Source: Paenibacillus brasilensis (GTDB lineage Bacteria > Bacillota > Bacilli > Paenibacillales > Paenibacillaceae). Taken from it: a DNA stretch of 64,000 nt. Where the stretch lies: assembly GCF_009363115.1 (NCBI RefSeq), contig NZ_CP045298.1, positions 5,205,501 to 5,269,500 of the forward strand. The letters run 5' to 3'. The notes under the pieces are model-generated. The model was not told the origin of the DNA, did not search any database, and saw nothing but the letters and a program-made list of their open reading frames with translations. The translations under genes were made by a program, and so were the position numbers. Of this stretch, positions 1 through 8,096 are shown piece after piece (the stretch's first letter is position 1; each line of letters starts with the position of its first letter).

Positions 1-1253
1 TCGAGGATGAGAACGTTGGGTCCAATGCCTACCCATTTGGCGATAACTACCTTTTGCTGATTCCCACCTGACAGGCTGCGGACAGGCGTTTCGCCCGATT
101 GGGTTTTAATTTGTAAACGCTTAATTAATGTGTTAACAAAATCCAGTTCTTTTTTGCCTGAGATCAATCCTTTTGATGTAAAGCTGAACAGATTAGGCAG
201 CACCATGTTTTCCCGGATCGAAAAATCCAGCACCAAGCCCTCATCTTTACGGTCTTCTGTAATAAAGCCAATTCCCAGCTTCACAGCGTCATCCGGCTTG
301 CGGATAGACACCTTTTTTCCACGTACATGTATCTCGCCACTGTCCAAAGCATCCAGTCCAAAAAGTGCCCGCATGATCTCGGTCCGTCCCGAGCCCATCA
401 AACCTGAGAAACCTACAATTTCACCCGATCTTACCGAAAAATTCACATTTTCAAATAGACCTTTATGCGACGCGTTTTTAACCTCCAGTACCACTTCCCC
501 TAAAGCAGGTATTCTTGTCGGGTAACGTTCGGTCAGTTCTCTTCCGACCATTTTACGTACAACCTCATCAAAATTTGTGTCGGGAATGACTTGGGTATCC
601 ACTGTTTTACCGTCACGCATGACGGTAATCCGGTCGCAGATCGCAAATATTTCCTCCATCCGGTGTGATATATACACAATCGAAACGCCTTCCTTTTTCA
701 AGGAAGTAATAACCTCGAACAGCTTTTGAATTTCCCGTTCGGTTAACGCAGCCGTAGGCTCATCCATCACGATCACTTTTGCATCCGTCATCAATGCTTT
801 GGCTATTTCAATCATTTGCTGTTGACCTACGGAGCAGTCGCCTGCCTCACCATTCAAAGGAAGATTTACCGCAAGCTTAGCGAATTGCTCGTTTGCTAAC
901 GCTTTCATTTTAGTGCTGTCCAGTAATCCCCACTTGGATGTCATTTCCTTGCCAATAAACAAATTTTCCAGCACCGTCATTTCCGGCCACACATTCAATT
1001 CCTGGTGAATAAAAGCAATTCCCTTTTGCTCGGCCTCCTTAGGGCTCGCAAAGTACGTTTCCTGACCGTCGATCACGATCGTTCCATCATCACGCCGATG
1101 CAATCCGATTAAAATATTCATCAGCGTTGATTTACCTGCGCCATTTTCACCCATGAGGGCATGTACTTCTCCTTCACGGAGATCAAAATCTACACCACTC
1201 AGCACCTGATTGGTTCCAAAGGCTTTGTAAATTCCCTTCATTTGAATCTGCAT
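1..1253 (-). CDS. rbsA: Ribose import ATP-binding protein RbsA (3' part outside window)
   Basis: ATPase of the ribose ABC importer, coupling ATP hydrolysis to sugar uptake at the cytoplasmic membrane. The first ABC domain shows Walker A GENGAGKST near residue 36, signature SVGQQQ and Walker B VIVMDEP. The second domain begins around residue 250, has the degenerate Walker A of this family (GLMGSGRTE), and its SGGNQQK signature lies close to the window edge, so about 417 codons are visible and the end is missing. The ATG follows AAGGAGGG. It lies 38 bp after rbsD in the rbsRKDA order, so rbsC and rbsB are expected beyond the edge. The two-domain build with a degenerate second Walker A is typical of sugar importers. 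Confidence 0.95.
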   Translation of the reverse strand, partial: MQIQMKGIYKAFGTNQVLSGVDFDLREGEVHALMGENGAGKSTLMNILIGLHRRDDGTIVIDGQETYFASPKEAEQKGIAFIHQELNVWPEMTVLENLFIGKEMTSKWGLLDSTKMKALANEQFAKLAVNLPLNGEAGDCSVGQQQMIEIAKALMTDAKVIVMDEPTAALTEREIQKLFEVITSLKKEGVSIVYISHRMEEIFAICDRITVMRDGKTVDTQVIPDTNFDEVVRKMVGRELTERYPTRIPALGEVVLEVKNASHKGLFENVNFSVRSGEIVGFSGLMGSGRTEIMRALFGLDALDSGEIHVRGKKVSIRKPDDAVKLGIGFITEDRKDEGLVLDFSIRENMVLPNLFSFTSKGLISGKKELDFVNTLIKRLQIKTQSGETPVRSLSGGNQQKVVIAKWVGIGPNVLIL

Positions 1254-1291
1254 GCTGCACCCTCCTTCTTATTCAAAAAATAACTTTTTCA

Positions 1292-1723
1292 TCAAAAGTA
1301 AACCCCAGCCTGCAAAATACAATTGGCATACGGCTTGGCTTCACCTGTACGAATGACCGCCTTGGCATGCCGGGTCAACTCCTTGAATTGTTCATGCGAA
1401 CAAAACTCAATGACGCCAGCCTGCTCTGTAACCTGCGAATTTCCCGGCTTCTCCCCTGCAAAGGTGCGTGTAATATACTGTAGTGCCTGTTCATTTCCTT
1501 GTTTGATTTCTTCAGCCAACATCACCTTTTCGATCACCATATCTGCAGCGATGACATCTACTACGTCCTGAAAGGAGGGAACCCCTAGTTTAAGGGCCAA
1601 ATCAATTTTGGTAACGCCTTCAGGAACAGGTAGACCGGCATCGGCCACGACAATATAGTCCATGTGGCCGAGATCCGACAGTACTTTCGATATATGACTG
1701 TTCAGGATTCCATGTTTTTTCAT
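1292..1723 (-). CDS. rbsD: D-ribose pyranase RbsD
   Basis: Interconverts the beta-pyran and beta-furan forms of D-ribose so that ribokinase receives the furanose. The 143-residue product begins MKKHGILNSHISKVLSDLGH, typical of the family, with the conserved DAGLPVP segment near residue 27 and the C-terminal GEAKPYANCIL segment. A longer in-frame reading upstream would run into rbsK; the ATG at 1723 follows GGAGGAG and starts one base after the rbsK stop, so it is preferred. It is third in the ribose operon, and tight spacing suggests translational coupling with rbsK. Confidence 0.95.
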   Translation of the reverse strand: MKKHGILNSHISKVLSDLGHMDYIVVADAGLPVPEGVTKIDLALKLGVPSFQDVVDVIAADMVIEKVMLAEEIKQGNEQALQYITRTFAGEKPGNSQVTEQAGVIEFCSHEQFKELTRHAKAVIRTGEAKPYANCILQAGVYF

Positions 1724-1724
1724 A

Positions 1725-2603
1725 TTATAATTGCTCCTCCACTTCACGGCGGGTCGGCATGCCACCCTGGGCCCCAAATTTGGTAACGGACAATGAGGCA
1801 GCACGATTAGCGAACTTCACACTATCTGCCAGCGATTTCCCATCAGCCAGCGCCACAGCAAATGCAGCGTTAAATGTATCTCCAGCACCAGTTGTATCCA
1901 CAGCTTCTACTTTATAAGTAGGAACCACAACCTCCTGTTCACCGTCGAAGAACCGCACGCCATTACTGCCCTCCGTAACAAACAGCTTGTGCGGATATTT
2001 GCGCAAGGCCTCTTGAAGACTCATATTCTTGAACATGATAGCAGCTTCATGCTCATTCGGCGTAATGTATGTCGCATTCTCAATCACGCTTTTTTCCACT
2101 TCACGAGCCGGAGCAGGATTGAGCAAGAACGGTATTTGGTACTTTGCACAAATTTCGCTTACATAAACAACCGTTTCCGCCGGTATTTCCTGTTGAATCA
2201 ACACGATATCAGAGCTTCGGATGGCATCGAGCGCTTCTTCCACATAGGCGGGTGTCACTTCATTATTCGCTGCTTTTACCACGACAATACTGTTATCGCC
2301 CTCAGCCAGCACAATATGTGCTGTGCCGCTTTCCATATGTGTAACCGGTTTCACATAGCCGATACGAACATGATTTTCTTCAAAGTTGCGTAAAATCTGT
2401 TGTCCAAAATGGTCATCCCCTACACGTCCAATCATCGTGACATCTGCTCCGAGCCGGGCTGCGGCTACCGCCTGATTGGCGCCTTTGCCTCCAGGCACGG
2501 TTGTAAAGCTTTCGCCCAATACAGTTTCCCCTGCACCGGGGCGCTTGGTTGAAGTAACTACAAGATCCATTGAACTGCTTCCGATAACCGAAATTTTAGC
2601 CAT
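1725..2603 (-). CDS. rbsK: Ribokinase RbsK
   Basis: PfkB-family cytoplasmic kinase that phosphorylates D-ribose at O5 with ATP, the step after uptake. The 292-residue product has the N-terminal PfkB signature region GGKGANQAVAAARLGA (about residues 38-53) and the C-terminal signature DTTGAGDTFNAAF (about residues 248-260) that carries the catalytic Asp and anion hole. The ATG at 2603 follows AAGGTGG; upstream in-frame codons lie inside rbsR and are not likely used. The start overlaps the end of rbsR by 8 bp, indicating co-transcription. Confidence 0.96.
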   Translation of the reverse strand: MAKISVIGSSSMDLVVTSTKRPGAGETVLGESFTTVPGGKGANQAVAAARLGADVTMIGRVGDDHFGQQILRNFEENHVRIGYVKPVTHMESGTAHIVLAEGDNSIVVVKAANNEVTPAYVEEALDAIRSSDIVLIQQEIPAETVVYVSEICAKYQIPFLLNPAPAREVEKSVIENATYITPNEHEAAIMFKNMSLQEALRKYPHKLFVTEGSNGVRFFDGEQEVVVPTYKVEAVDTTGAGDTFNAAFAVALADGKSLADSVKFANRAASLSVTKFGAQGGMPTRREVEEQL

Positions 2604-3624
2604 GATAATCCACCTTTCTTGTCGTTTCCCGTTCAATAAATTTGACGGGCAACTGTATGCTTGAATGAGTAAGTATCTTCGAATGAAGATTCGGTGTGCT
2701 TGACTTCGTTGCTTGCGATTGCTCAATCAGTTGAATCAGCAGACCTGCTGCTTCCCAGCCCATTTCATAGGCAGGCTGACGGATCGTTGACAAAGGCGGG
2801 AATAACAAGCTGCTTAATGGTATATCATCAAACCCGATAATTTGAACATCATCCGGGATTTTCTTTCCTAATCGATGTGCCTCATGTATTACCGCTGTAG
2901 CTACAATATCGTTACTGGCAATAACTCCATCCGTATCCGGGTGCTTTCTGAACAGCTCTTTGGCCCATGACTCCGCATCTTTAAACGAAAAGGACGTTGT
3001 TTCGACGACATGATAAGTAATGTTCGATTGCTGAAGCTCTTCAACCGCCCCGCGAAAACGATCCTGCGCTGGACGAATATGTGTGGGGCCCTGCAAGACT
3101 GTAATTTGTTTGCTGCCACGGGCAACCATTTCCTGAGCTGCCAATCGACCGCCATAGGCTCCATCCGCATATACGGAGAGGCTGTCACTGGAAGTCCGAT
3201 CGAGAAAAACGACAGGAATTTTCAGCTTGGCATAGCAGTCGGCGTCTGGATCATTGGTAGATGAAATGACTCCAACAACATTATTTTGCGTAAACGTGTC
3301 CATGTAGTCCAGTTCTTTTTGGCGATCTTCATCGCTGTTGCCAAAAATAATTCGAAAATCATTTTCCTGCATTCGATCCTCCACCCCGCGAGCCAGCAAG
3401 GGAAAGTAAGGATTCGTAATGTCCGGCAAAAGCAGACCAATTAATCTGGATTTCTTTTTATACAAAGAACGAGCGACCTCGTTGGGTTTGTAATTCAGCT
3501 GCTTGACAGCCGCCTCAACCTTCCGGCGTGTGTCCTCATGCACATATCCTGTTTCATTAATAACTCTGGATACGGTCGCTACCGAAACACCTGCATAGCT
3601 GGCGACCTGTTTAATTGTTGTCAT
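2596..3624 (-). CDS. rbsR: LacI-family ribose operon repressor RbsR
   Basis: Transcriptional repressor of 342 residues. The LacI-type helix-turn-helix occupies the N-terminus (TIKQVASYAGVSVATVSRVI) with the hinge helix near residue 50 (NEVARSLYKKKS), followed by a periplasmic-binding-protein-like effector domain (LIGLLLPDITNPYFP onward). It heads the rbs operon and overlaps rbsK. A perfect palindrome lies just upstream at the expected start of transcription, consistent with autoregulation released by ribose or a derivative. The ligand is inferred from gene context only. Confidence 0.92.
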   Translation of the reverse strand: MTTIKQVASYAGVSVATVSRVINETGYVHEDTRRKVEAAVKQLNYKPNEVARSLYKKKSRLIGLLLPDITNPYFPLLARGVEDRMQENDFRIIFGNSDEDRQKELDYMDTFTQNNVVGVISSTNDPDADCYAKLKIPVVFLDRTSSDSLSVYADGAYGGRLAAQEMVARGSKQITVLQGPTHIRPAQDRFRGAVEELQQSNITYHVVETTSFSFKDAESWAKELFRKHPDTDGVIASNDIVATAVIHEAHRLGKKIPDDVQIIGFDDIPLSSLLFPPLSTIRQPAYEMGWEAAGLLIQLIEQSQATKSSTPNLHSKILTHSSIQLPVKFIERETTRKVDYHG

Positions 3625-3645
3625 AATGTAGTTTCAACTCCAATG

Positions 3646-3659
3646 TGTAACCGGTTACA
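3646..3659 (-). promoter_or_regulatory. Palindromic operator of the rbs operon (RbsR site or cre)
   Basis: TGTAACCGGTTACA is a perfect 14-bp palindrome directly downstream of the predicted -10 of the rbs promoter, 22 bp before the rbsR start codon. It also fits the CcpA cre consensus TGWAANCGNTNWCA exactly, so RbsR, CcpA or both could bind. A related half-site TGTAACCG occurs at 3740-3747. Confidence 0.75.
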
Positions 3660-3664
3660 GATAT

Positions 3665-3693
3665 AAAATATCACAGCATTTATTTTTTTACAA
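3665..3693 (-). promoter_or_regulatory. Sigma-A-type promoter of the rbs operon
   Basis: On the minus strand a -35 TTGTAA (3688-3693) and -10 TATTTT (3665-3670) are separated by 17 bp, and the palindromic operator begins about 6 bp downstream, the position expected for steric repression. Confidence 0.6.
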
Positions 3694-3829
3694 GCATTAT
3701 TTATTTGCACATTAAACGCAGTGGGCTTATAATCCATATTGTAACCGAATAAGTTTCATCTTTGATACACATTGTAAAAGTGAGCTGACCCATTTCCGCT
3801 TACTCAATAAAACATGGAGGCTTTTCCTT

Positions 3830-4555
3830 ATGAATATTGAAGTTTGGTCTGATTTTATGTGCCCGTTCTGTTATATCGGCAAACGCCGTTTGGAACAAGT
3901 GCTACAGCAATTTCCACACCGTGATGAGGTGAAGTTGACGTTTAAGAGCTTTGAGCTAAATCCTGATGCTGTAAAAGATAGTGGTAAAACGATTAATGAA
4001 GAGCTGTCTGCTAAATATGGCGTCAGTCTGCAAGAAGCACAAGCGATGAATGACCGGATGAATGAAAATGCACGCTCTGCAGGTTTGGAATACAACATTC
4101 ACGCGATGGTGCCGACCAATTCTCTTGATGCTCACCGTTTGACACATTGGGCTCAAACACAGGGCAAAATGCTGGAGCTAAGCGAACGTTTATTCCAAGC
4201 TGTCTTTATAGAAGGCCAGCATACCGGCGACCATGAAGTGCTGGCGGCATTGGCTGCCGAGGTTGGTTTGGATCAGAAAGAAGCCGCTGTTATATTGGCC
4301 AGTGACCGCTTTACGGACGAAGTTAGAGCCGATGAATCCGAAGGCGCTGAGTTGGGCGTTCGGGGTGTACCGTTCTTTGTGTTTGATCGGAAATTTGCAG
4401 TTTCGGGCGCTCAGCCGGATGAAGTGTTCCATGATGCTCTGCAAAAAGCATGGGACGAACGCTCTCCGTTTACCATGGTAAGCGCAAGCTCCTCCGAACA
4501 TGATGCTGGCGGTGTTTGTACTGACGACGGTTGTGAAATTCCTCGCCAGAAATAA
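3830..4555 (+). CDS. DsbA-family thiol oxidoreductase (FrnE-like)
   Basis: Thioredoxin-fold protein of the DSBA/FrnE family, 241 residues. The active-site motif CPFC is at residues 11-14, immediately after the first strand (IEVWSDFMCPFCYIGKRRLE), and the cis-Pro loop GVPFFVF is near residue 180. There is no signal peptide, so it is probably cytosolic, as in other FrnE-like disulfide isomerases or glutathione-S-transferase-kappa-like enzymes. A C-terminal tail with a Cys pair (GGVCTDDGCEIP) extends beyond the core fold and may be redox active or metal binding. The ATG follows GGAGG at good spacing. The gene is monocistronic and divergent from rbs; its substrate is unknown. Confidence 0.85.
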   Translation: MNIEVWSDFMCPFCYIGKRRLEQVLQQFPHRDEVKLTFKSFELNPDAVKDSGKTINEELSAKYGVSLQEAQAMNDRMNENARSAGLEYNIHAMVPTNSLDAHRLTHWAQTQGKMLELSERLFQAVFIEGQHTGDHEVLAALAAEVGLDQKEAAVILASDRFTDEVRADESEGAELGVRGVPFFVFDRKFAVSGAQPDEVFHDALQKAWDERSPFTMVSASSSEHDAGGVCTDDGCEIPRQK

Positions 4556-4561
4556 AGCTTC

Positions 4562-4613
4562 AAAAAAAGCGTGCCTAACAGCCGATGAACTTCGCTGCTG
4601 GCACGCTTCTTTA
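4562..4613. terminator. Bidirectional intrinsic terminator
   Basis: Stem AAGCGTGCC / GGCACGCTT (4567-4575 with 4600-4608), flanked by an A-run on the left and a T-rich stretch on the right, lies between the convergent DsbA-like and SDR genes and can serve both. Confidence 0.8.
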
Positions 4614-4614
4614 T

Positions 4615-5403
4615 TTATAACGATTTAATCATTCCGCCGTCAACAAGAATGGTACTCCCTGTCAAATAGGATGAAGCTGTCGACGCCAGAAAAGCAACGA
4701 CTTTACCAAACTCCTCGGGCTCCCCATATCGTCCCAGCGGAATGCCCTCTTCTGCTTTTTGGCGAACCTGATCCGCTGTCTGCCGGGTTTTCTCTGCCCG
4801 AAGCTCGTCCAGGCTGCGAACGCGATCCGTTGCAATTCTCCCCGGTGCTACAGTATGTACCAGAATATTGTAAGGAGCTAATTCCATAGACAATGTCTTC
4901 GCCAGTCCAGCAACTCCAGTACGCAGCGTATTCGAGATAATCAGGCCAGGAATCGGCTGCTTCACCGAAGAAGAGGCAATATTTAAAATTCTGCCGCTTT
5001 GCTGTTTTTTCATATATGGCAGAGCCTCGCGAATCAACCGGATATGACTAAGTAAATTTTGCTCAAAGGCCTGCAGCCAAACTTCATCCGTAAAGTCATC
5101 AAAGGTTCCCGCAGGAGGCCCGCCCGCATTGTTAACCAAAATATCGACGGTACCATACAATTCCACTGTGCGCTGGATGGCTTTAGAAATATGATCTGGT
5201 TTCGTTACATCACAAACTACATATTCAACACGTCCACTCGCCGTTGCCTGTAATTCTGCCTGTGTCTGCTGAAGCTCTGCTTCGTTCCGTCCCGAAATCA
5301 TGACATTCGCTCCTTCACGCGCCAGCTCCCGTGCGCTTGCCTTGCCAAGCCCTTTACTGGAGCCTGCGACAAAGGCAGCCTTTCCCGCTAAACCTAAATC
5401 CAT
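4615..5403 (-). CDS. Short-chain dehydrogenase/reductase with altered catalytic motif
   Basis: Rossmann-fold SDR of 262 residues. The cofactor motif GSSKGLGKA is at about residues 14-22, followed by the CDVTKPD and NNAGG (about residue 92) motifs and a C-terminal TGSTILVDGGM. By alignment with classical SDRs (PG..NYxxSKxG), the catalytic Tyr and Lys of YxxxK correspond here to Ser and Arg in the segment PGLIISNTLRTGVAGLAKTL; the catalytic Ser region (NIASSSV) is kept. It may belong to an SDR subfamily with different chemistry or be a non-classical reductase. It is monocistronic and shares a terminator with the neighbouring gene. The substrate is unknown. Confidence 0.85.
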   Translation of the reverse strand: MDLGLAGKAAFVAGSSKGLGKASARELAREGANVMISGRNEAELQQTQAELQATASGRVEYVVCDVTKPDHISKAIQRTVELYGTVDILVNNAGGPPAGTFDDFTDEVWLQAFEQNLLSHIRLIREALPYMKKQQSGRILNIASSSVKQPIPGLIISNTLRTGVAGLAKTLSMELAPYNILVHTVAPGRIATDRVRSLDELRAEKTRQTADQVRQKAEEGIPLGRYGEPEEFGKVVAFLASTASSYLTGSTILVDGGMIKSL

Positions 5404-5563
5404 CTATACCACTCCCTTTTTCTGTCATCTCTATTTAATTGTACACATGCCGGGCAAGTAATGCGAGTATCCTTTCCTTACGAGCACCAAAATGCTATGA
5501 TGCCGAACTACTTTCTCACGTAGTGGGAATGACGAAATCAATTCTTGATTCCAAGGTCAAATG

Positions 5564-5598
5564 GAAAAGGCTCTGACGATTTAGTCAAGAGCCTTTTC
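5564..5598. terminator. Intrinsic terminator hairpin
   Basis: An 11-bp stem GAAAAGGCTCT / AGAGCCTTTTC with a 13-nt loop lies about 30 bp after the stop of the copper-amine-oxidase-like gene on the minus strand. The T-run is partly within the stem. Confidence 0.65.
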
Positions 5599-5629
5599 GC
5601 TTTTACAAAAACTTGTTGTTCACAGCACA

Positions 5630-6568
5630 TTAAGGTGTTGATGTAGGCGTTGATAATGTTGGCTGCTCGTATACAACCACGGACTGGCTCTCAGGCTCCC
5701 ATTTCACATTTGTCCCTAAGGCCTCACCGATTACCCTTACAGGCACCATTGTCGTCCCGTCCACGATGGATGCCGGCTGCTCGATTGAATACGGCTGATC
5801 ATTAATATATGCTTTGGCACTGTTAACAAATAATTTGACGGATACGCCGTTACGAGTTACAGTAACCGCCTTTTCCTTTGGATCCCAGGAGACCTTCGCA
5901 TCCAGGGCTTCGGAGGCTGTTCTAAACGGAACAAGTGTGGTACCATTGCGATTAATCGGTTTGATATCGTATTCTTCACCGTTCACAAACAGCTTCATAC
6001 CCGACTTCCGTCCAGCCTTCTTCGCGAATTCGCCCAGCTTTTTGTAGCTGTCCAGATTGGACACATCAGCTAGTACCGCCTCCTCCTGCATGTAAACGGC
6101 ATCCGTTACATTTCCGTTTTCAGCCAGCAAATCTGCTGCAGCAACCTGCTCCTGTGTCAATCGGTCCGGGTATTTTGTAAGCAGCAGGTTCGCAATAACT
6201 GCGCCTGCCGGTTTGTCCTTCTTATTTTCTACCGCATTAAGCAGACCCTTGTATCCGTTGTGTCCCTTGTGACCGTTATGGCCTTTAGACTCCCCGTATG
6301 TGTCATACGTTACTGCAGTTACTGTAGCAAGTGCAGTTTCACCCTTTTTGCCAGCTGTTTCGTCCTTCCGTTTCCTGAATTGATCATTGTCTGAATCATG
6401 CGGTTTGATTGCCTTTTCCGTACTCTTTTCATTCTCGTCTTTAAAGGACATCTTTGCTTCCCGTTTTCTCTCTTGATCATTTCCGCGTCCTGGCTTGGCC
6501 GCAGCGGTTCCCGCTGTCAATCCCAAGACCAATATACACGCTAATAAGGCTGTCCAAGTGTTTCTCAT
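5630..6568 (-). CDS. Secreted copper-amine-oxidase N-terminal-like (stalk) domain protein
   Basis: Exported protein of 312 residues. Residues 1-24 form a signal peptide (RNTWTALLACILVLGLTAG then TAAAK). A long charged low-complexity region follows, with a His/Lys/Gly patch (KGHNGHKGHNGYKG, about residues 94-107), then a C-terminal copper-amine-oxidase N1-like fold (about residues 193-300) containing the recurrent FVNGEEYDI, TTLVPFRTASEALDAKVSWD and TTMVPVRVIGEALGTNVKW blocks. In Paenibacilli this fold is a common surface or spore-associated module and does not imply oxidase activity. The ATG follows AAGGAGG. Function is unknown; the His patch might bind metal. Confidence 0.75.
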   Translation of the reverse strand: MRNTWTALLACILVLGLTAGTAAAKPGRGNDQERKREAKMSFKDENEKSTEKAIKPHDSDNDQFRKRKDETAGKKGETALATVTAVTYDTYGESKGHNGHKGHNGYKGLLNAVENKKDKPAGAVIANLLLTKYPDRLTQEQVAAADLLAENGNVTDAVYMQEEAVLADVSNLDSYKKLGEFAKKAGRKSGMKLFVNGEEYDIKPINRNGTTLVPFRTASEALDAKVSWDPKEKAVTVTRNGVSVKLFVNSAKAYINDQPYSIEQPASIVDGTTMVPVRVIGEALGTNVKWEPESQSVVVYEQPTLSTPTSTP

Positions 6569-6819
6569 GATGCGATTCCTCCTTATAGTAAGACCGGGCT
6601 CAAATGTCCCTAGGTGTATTAACGGCTTCTATAAGCTGATTTTTTATCTATTCTTTAACTCATGTGTGAAACACCGTTAGAGCTGCAGTTCTGATTGCAA
6701 ATCCACTATAAAATTTTTTATTATACGTCTAACCTAATTCCGAAGTATAATGAATCATACACATGCATTTTTATGAGTTAGCCTTTATATTCGCATCATA
6801 GAAAGAAGATGAAACAGAC

Positions 6820-7737
6820 ATGTTCGGCACCATTCTTTTGGAAGTTGTTTTACCTATTTTTGTACTCATTGGCTTGGGGTGTATCATGCAATATTATTTT
6901 CGACTGGATTTGTACACCTTAGCTAAAATCAATTTTTACTATATCACCCCTGCGGTAGTGTTTACAGGCCTCTATAACTCAGAAATATCCTTAATGCTAA
7001 TGGGTGAGGTTTCGCTTTTTTATGCCTTATACATAGCTATTCTGTACGTGATCAGTACAACCATCGCCCGATCTTTGAAATATAACCCCGGGATGCGGGG
7101 TGCCTTTACAAACAGCGTTATGCTGGATAATTCGGGGAATTATGGTCTGCCGATTAACCAATTGGTATTCAAAGGTGATCCACTTGCCATTTCCGTTCAA
7201 GCTCTGATTATGACCTTTCAAAGCTTTGTTACGTTTACATACGGTACTTTTGTTGTACAAAATGGCAAGGCCAATACGCGAAAGATTTTAATTAATTTTT
7301 TAAAAATGCCTGTGCCATACGCGCTTGCGCTGGGCTTGCTGCTGAATGTGTTGCATAGTCCATTGCCCCATTTATTAACTGAGCCCTTGAATTATATCAG
7401 CCAGTCGATGGTAGCCGTTGCTCTGCTAACTTTAGGCGCGCAAATTGTGCAATACCCCTTTCGCTTGCGTCGTACAGCCGTGTACATCAGTATGGTATTG
7501 CGCCTGATCGCAGGTCCCATAGTCGGGTTCCTGCTTGTATCACTGCTTGGCCTTAAAGGAATTCCGGCTCAGGCGCTGCTCATTGCATCCGGTATGCCTA
7601 CCGGTGTTAATACAAGTATTCTGGCGGAAGAATATAAAAATGAACCTGATTTTGCCGCACAAACGGTACTACTTTCTACAATTGTAAATGTTATTACGAT
7701 GACACTGTTAATTTCAGTATCCCGGCATATGGTTTGA
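6820..7737 (+). CDS. AEC-family permease
   Basis: Integral membrane protein of 305 residues in the auxin efflux carrier / AEC family, with about ten hydrophobic segments in two five-helix halves. Features include the conserved NSVMLDNSGNYGLPI segment near residue 102, the central hydrophilic loop around residues 150-160, and the C-terminal ASGMPTGVNTSILAEEY motif. Family members export or import small organic anions such as malate or malonate; the substrate cannot be read from the sequence. The gene is monocistronic, divergent from the secreted protein gene, and followed by a terminator. Confidence 0.88.
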   Translation: MFGTILLEVVLPIFVLIGLGCIMQYYFRLDLYTLAKINFYYITPAVVFTGLYNSEISLMLMGEVSLFYALYIAILYVISTTIARSLKYNPGMRGAFTNSVMLDNSGNYGLPINQLVFKGDPLAISVQALIMTFQSFVTFTYGTFVVQNGKANTRKILINFLKMPVPYALALGLLLNVLHSPLPHLLTEPLNYISQSMVAVALLTLGAQIVQYPFRLRRTAVYISMVLRLIAGPIVGFLLVSLLGLKGIPAQALLIASGMPTGVNTSILAEEYKNEPDFAAQTVLLSTIVNVITMTLLISVSRHMV

Positions 7738-7765
7738 TAAGATTGTCCATTATAAATGGAGTCGA

Positions 7766-7800
7766 AAACGCTTCTGCCTAAATGGTAGGAGCATTTTTTC
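7766..7800 (+). terminator. Intrinsic terminator after the AEC permease gene
   Basis: A GCTTCTGCC / GGTAGGAGC stem including G-U pairs is followed by ATTTTTTC, about 30 bp past the stop codon. Confidence 0.7.
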
Positions 7801-7904
7801 GCAGGGAATCAAAACATATGTTCGGTATGTTTGTCTTTTTCCTGGTCGAAGTGGTTGGTATGTTATAGAGGGATAGTAGGCGAGAAAAAACTGTTTATCT
7901 ATTT

Positions 7905-7924
7905 TGAATTTTTCATATAGTGAA
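7905..7924 (+). repeat. 20-bp direct repeat, copy 1 (downstream of GH74)
   Basis: TGAATTTTTCATATAGTGAA is identical to the copy at 11439-11458, on the other side of the xyloglucanase pseudogene and in the same orientation. A third copy with two mismatches is at 12045-12064. Apart from this repeat and the hairpin at 8017-8055, the 7801-8096 stretch shows nothing recognisable. Confidence 0.8.
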
Positions 7925-8016
7925 ATATTTATAAAAATATGCTATTGAAGCGGATTGGTTGCTGCTTTACCTTATCTTTGGTCCGTTTTCTGACGGATTG
8001 AGAGTTGTCGATACCA

Positions 8017-8055
8017 CTAAAATAAAGCCAGCTCACTCTTTTAAAAGTGGCTGGC
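8017..8055 (-). terminator. Intrinsic terminator of the xyloglucanase gene
   Basis: On the minus strand a GCCAGC / GCTGGC stem with a short inner CACT/AGTG extension is followed by TTTATTTT. It lies about 40 bp after the reconstructed stop codon at 8097. Confidence 0.65.
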
Positions 8056-8096
8056 ATGTAACGCTCCGATTTCCTTCAATTTTGGGGCTTACGGTT

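Noticed and set aside
130..525. Plus-strand reading frame of 131 codons opposite rbsA
   Set aside because: It is the antisense shadow of a strongly conserved ABC ATPase gene and has no RBS or protein-like features.
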